Positions 61,495-64,000 of a DNA stretch of 64,000 nucleotides are shown here, in pieces (the first letter of the stretch is position 1; the number at the start of each line of letters is the position of its first letter). This DNA is from Leifsonia sp. Root4 (GTDB lineage: Bacteria > Actinomycetota > Actinomycetes > Actinomycetales > Microbacteriaceae): NCBI RefSeq assembly GCF_001425085.1, contig NZ_LMDN01000003.1, forward strand, positions 385,685 through 449,684. The letters are read 5' to 3'. A program made the translations under genes and the position numbers. Under the pieces are notes generated by a model, which did no database searches, was not told where the DNA came from, and worked only from the letters and a program-made list of their open reading frames with translations.

Positions 61495-62505
61495 TCAGGC
61501 GGGTCGGGCGGAGAGGGCTTCCGTTGAGGCGCGGGGGACGAGCGCGAGTCGCAGTTCGGGGCCGGCGCCAGACACGCTCCGTTCCTCAACGGCACTGAGG
61601 GCGAGCTCGGCCAGGTAGCGGCCCAGGCCCACCGTGTTCATGCTGATCGTGGAGAGGCGCGGCTCGAACATGGACGCGAGCGGGGTGTCGTCGTGGCCGA
61701 TGACGGACAGCTCGCCTGGCACAGAGATGCCGGAACGAAGCGCGGCACCGACGATCGCCGCGGCGACGTCGTCGTTGTAGGCGGCAACGGCCGTGACGCC
61801 GGCCGATAGCCACTCCTGGATGGCCGCGTGCGCGGAGGCATCCGTGAGCTCGACATCGGCCGTGATGAGCGGAGCGAGGCCCAGCTCCTTCGCGGCCTGA
61901 GCCGCGCGCTGACGGCGCAGCGTCACGAGGTCCGCCACGCGCGGGTCGGCCGAGCCCGCGAACGCGATCGAGTGATGCCCGAGATCGAATAGGTGCTGTA
62001 ACTGGAGCACCGGACCATCCTCGGAGTACTCCTCGGCGATCGGGCTCTCTGGATCGGGGATGAGACGGGTCACGCCGGAGGCGCGGATCGATTCGGCGAC
62101 ACCCGGTGCGAATGCCGCCATCGACATCACGACGTCGGGCTGCAGGGTCTCCCAGAGCGGGCGAGAGTGGCCGGTCGGGTGCGGCGTGTAGGTGATGAGC
62201 GCATAGCCGGCTTCATCCAGGGCGAGCGACGCCTCTTCGATGTTGCGGCGCAGATTGAAGTCGAGCGGCCAATCAGGTAGCACGAGCAGCACGATGCGGC
62301 TGCGACCACTCGCCAGTGCCCGTGCGGCAATGTGTGGGCGGTAGCCGAGTCGCTTGGCCTCGTCGAGGACCCGGGCGCGCGTCGGACCCGAGATGGTCTG
62401 ACCGGGGGTGTCGTTGAGTACGAACCCGACTGTCGCCCGAGAAATGCCGAGTGAGCGAGCGATATCGGCCGCCGTGACGCGGTGGGTGCTACTCATTTGG
62501 GGCAT
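61495..62505 (-). CDS. LacI family regulator
   Basis: Protein of 336 aa. HTH: RVTAADIARSLGISRATVGF; hinge HIAARALASGRSR; ligand domain with IVLLVLPDWPLDFNLRRNIE and LSVIGHDDTPLASMFEPRLS. GAAAGG seven bases before ATG 62505. It is divergent from an MFS transporter gene, with a palindromic operator between them, so it most likely represses that transporter and whatever follows beyond the window. Confidence 0.92.
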   Translation of the reverse strand: MPQMSSTHRVTAADIARSLGISRATVGFVLNDTPGQTISGPTRARVLDEAKRLGYRPHIAARALASGRSRIVLLVLPDWPLDFNLRRNIEEASLALDEAGYALITYTPHPTGHSRPLWETLQPDVVMSMAAFAPGVAESIRASGVTRLIPDPESPIAEEYSEDGPVLQLQHLFDLGHHSIAFAGSADPRVADLVTLRRQRAAQAAKELGLAPLITADVELTDASAHAAIQEWLSAGVTAVAAYNDDVAAAIVGAALRSGISVPGELSVIGHDDTPLASMFEPRLSTISMNTVGLGRYLAELALSAVEERSVSGAGPELRLALVPRASTEALSARPA

Positions 62506-62572
62506 CCGTTCGCCTTTCGTCCGCGATGCTGCTTGCGCGCGCTAGTTTTCCTAATGTAGCATCGACGCCAGT

Positions 62573-62590
62573 CACTAGCCCGCGCTAGTG
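62573..62590. promoter_or_regulatory. LacI operator: perfect 7-bp inverted repeat
   Basis: CACTAGC and GCTAGTG with spacer CCGC, 46 bp before the MFS gene. A half-site GCTAG recurs at 62540-62544. Confidence 0.65.
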
Positions 62591-62636
62591 ATTCCTTGAA
62601 CGCAACACTGCCCTTCCCTTCAGACAACGGAGTCCC

Positions 62637-63983
62637 ATGCGCAACGACGCCCGCGATGACGAACCACTCGTCGTCCCCGTCCCTTCCCCGCTTCCCACCG
62701 CGACCGTCGATCCCGGCGTGATCGCCGTCGACGAGTCACCGGCAGCGGTGCTGCCGAAGGTCGGCCCGAAGTACATCTGGCTCATGGTGCTCGCCCAGTT
62801 CGGCGTGTTCGTGGCATTCATCACGCCGATTGCCATCTCGCTGGCGATCCGCGTGAACGAGCTCGCGCCCGACAATCAGGAGTACCTCGGCTTCATCACC
62901 GGCGCCGGGGCCCTCGCAGTCATGATCTCCGGACCATTCCTCGGCGTTGCGAGCGACCGCACCCGCACCCGCCTTGGCCGCCGCCGACCGTTCATGATCG
63001 TCGGCACCCTGCTCGGTGTCGTCGCCCTCGTCGTGATGGCGCTTGCCCCGTCGGTGTTGCTGCTCGGCTTCGGTTGGATCCTCGCGCAGCTCGGCTGGGG
63101 CCAGGTTCTCGCCAATCTGCAGATTTCCACCGCCGACCGCTTGCCAGAGTCGCAGCGCGGCAAGGTCGCCGGCCTCACCGGCTTCGCCACCCAGGTCGCG
63201 CCGGTGTTCGGCGTCGTGATCGCGGGTGGCCTCGCCGCCGACGCCCTCCTGTTGTTTCTCGTGCCGGGTACGGTCGGCGTGATCTTCGTGGCGTTGTTCG
63301 TGTTCCTCGTGCACGAGGATGACAGTCGTGGGAACGTGTTTGCCGACCGGATCACGCTTCGCAGCCTGCTGGGCAAGTACCTCTACAACCCGAGGCAGTT
63401 CCCCGACTTCTCCTGGAATTGGCTCGGCCGATTCCTCTTCTACTTCGGCCTGACGCTCAACACGACCTTCACCGCGTTCTTCTTCGCGTCACGCCTCGGC
63501 ATCGAGGTCACCGAGGTCGCGGGCATCATCGCCGCGCTCGGAGGGGCCGGCGTGCTCGCGACGACGCTCGGGGCCATTGGCGGAGGATTCCTCTCCGACA
63601 AGCTCCGCCGACGCAAGCTCTTCGTGGTGCTGTCCGGATCGATGATGGCCATCGGAATGGTCACCATGGCGTTCTCCACTGACCTCTCCGTGCTGATCGC
63701 TGGATCGCTCATTGTCTCCGTCGGTCTCGGTGGCTTCGCGGCGGTCGATCAGGCACTGCTGCTTGACGTGTTGCCGGAACGCGAGACCGACGCGGGCCGT
63801 TTCATGGGCATCACCGGCTTCGCCACCTCGATCCCTCAGGCCATCGCCCCCTTGATCGCACCCCTGTTCCTCGCGATCGCGGTGACCGGTGGCGAGAAGA
63901 ACTACACCGCGCTGTTCGTCGTCGCGGCCGCGTGCGTGTTCGCCGGCGGCTTGGTCGTGCTGCGCATCAAGTCCGTGCGATGA
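62637..63983 (+). CDS. MFS sugar transporter
   Basis: Protein of 448 aa with 12 membrane helices after a 40-residue soluble N-terminus. ISGPFLGVASDRTRTRLGRR is the loop 2-3 MFS motif, with the D-R-T-R-x-R-x-G-R-R-R form found in sucrose/glycoside (GPH-like) carriers. GGAG five bases before ATG. It is divergent from a LacI gene and is the first gene of what is probably a glycoside-use operon continuing past the window. Confidence 0.92.
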   Translation: MRNDARDDEPLVVPVPSPLPTATVDPGVIAVDESPAAVLPKVGPKYIWLMVLAQFGVFVAFITPIAISLAIRVNELAPDNQEYLGFITGAGALAVMISGPFLGVASDRTRTRLGRRRPFMIVGTLLGVVALVVMALAPSVLLLGFGWILAQLGWGQVLANLQISTADRLPESQRGKVAGLTGFATQVAPVFGVVIAGGLAADALLLFLVPGTVGVIFVALFVFLVHEDDSRGNVFADRITLRSLLGKYLYNPRQFPDFSWNWLGRFLFYFGLTLNTTFTAFFFASRLGIEVTEVAGIIAALGGAGVLATTLGAIGGGFLSDKLRRRKLFVVLSGSMMAIGMVTMAFSTDLSVLIAGSLIVSVGLGGFAAVDQALLLDVLPERETDAGRFMGITGFATSIPQAIAPLIAPLFLAIAVTGGEKNYTALFVVAAACVFAGGLVVLRIKSVR

Positions 63984-64000
63984 CCCGCCCCGCCCCGAAA

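Overview
The window is high-GC DNA with actinobacterial gene content: F420-type (deazaflavin) nitroreductase and reductase relatives, a MalT-like LAL LuxR regulator, DUF6325/SHOCT genes, a GH2/GH113 mannan locus without its own ABC ATPase, frequent GTG starts, GTGA gene overlaps and several leaderless-looking promoters. A member of the Microbacteriaceae is the best guess from gene content alone; no rRNA or intact tRNA is present to confirm it.

Layout. (1) 0-19 kb is an accessory, mosaic region. A TetR gene cut by the window edge faces a frameshifted tail of a GH2 beta-galactosidase. That relic abuts the first of three divergent copies of a repeat (1106-1313, 9724-9928, 15425-15555). Copies 1 and 2 end in a tRNA T-arm/acceptor-like sequence, as tyrosine-integrase attachment sites do. 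A frameshifted integrase with its own terminator lies next to copy 2. Between copies 1 and 2 are a 1185-aa nuclease-STAND-type NTPase (Avs-like layout), an inositol-monophosphatase-family enzyme and an OLD/PARIS-like AAA-TOPRIM protein. Between copies 2 and 3 are a 688-aa protein of unknown family with a possible PD-(D/E)xK core, an IS481 relic, and a small membrane protein with its TetR regulator behind a perfect palindromic operator. This is a candidate anti-phage defence island built by repeated integration. From 16 to 19 kb there are an AraC regulator, small unknown genes, an SGNH-like protein and an RpoA C-terminal-domain relic.

(2) 19-48 kb is ordinary chromosomal content: S51 peptidase, deazaflavin oxidoreductase, MDR enzymes, a DUF1254 protein, a DUF6325/Ala-Arg-Thr-repeat/SHOCT cluster, a SulP transporter, a LAL regulator, a voltage-gated K+ channel, a DUF892 protein, a TetR-permease-nitrilase locus with a clear operator, an F420-reductase-like gene with its HTH regulator, RarA, an OYE/VOC/NAD(P)-binding cluster, a PRC-barrel protein, a GlxA-like regulator divergent from an isochorismatase, and an MDR-hydrolase-TetR operon.

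(3) 47.5-64 kb is a carbohydrate region. Two LacI regulators precede a tight operon (49860-58763): sugar-binding lipoprotein, two permeases, GH2 beta-mannosidase, GH113-like mannanase, BadF-type kinase and mannose-6-phosphate isomerase. Together these could import beta-manno-oligosaccharides and carry them to fructose-6-phosphate. Convergent to it are the RuMP genes hxlA/hxlB, which also work on fructose-6-phosphate, beside an unusual HATPase-LuxR regulator. A third LacI gene with a palindromic operator and an MFS sugar transporter close the window.
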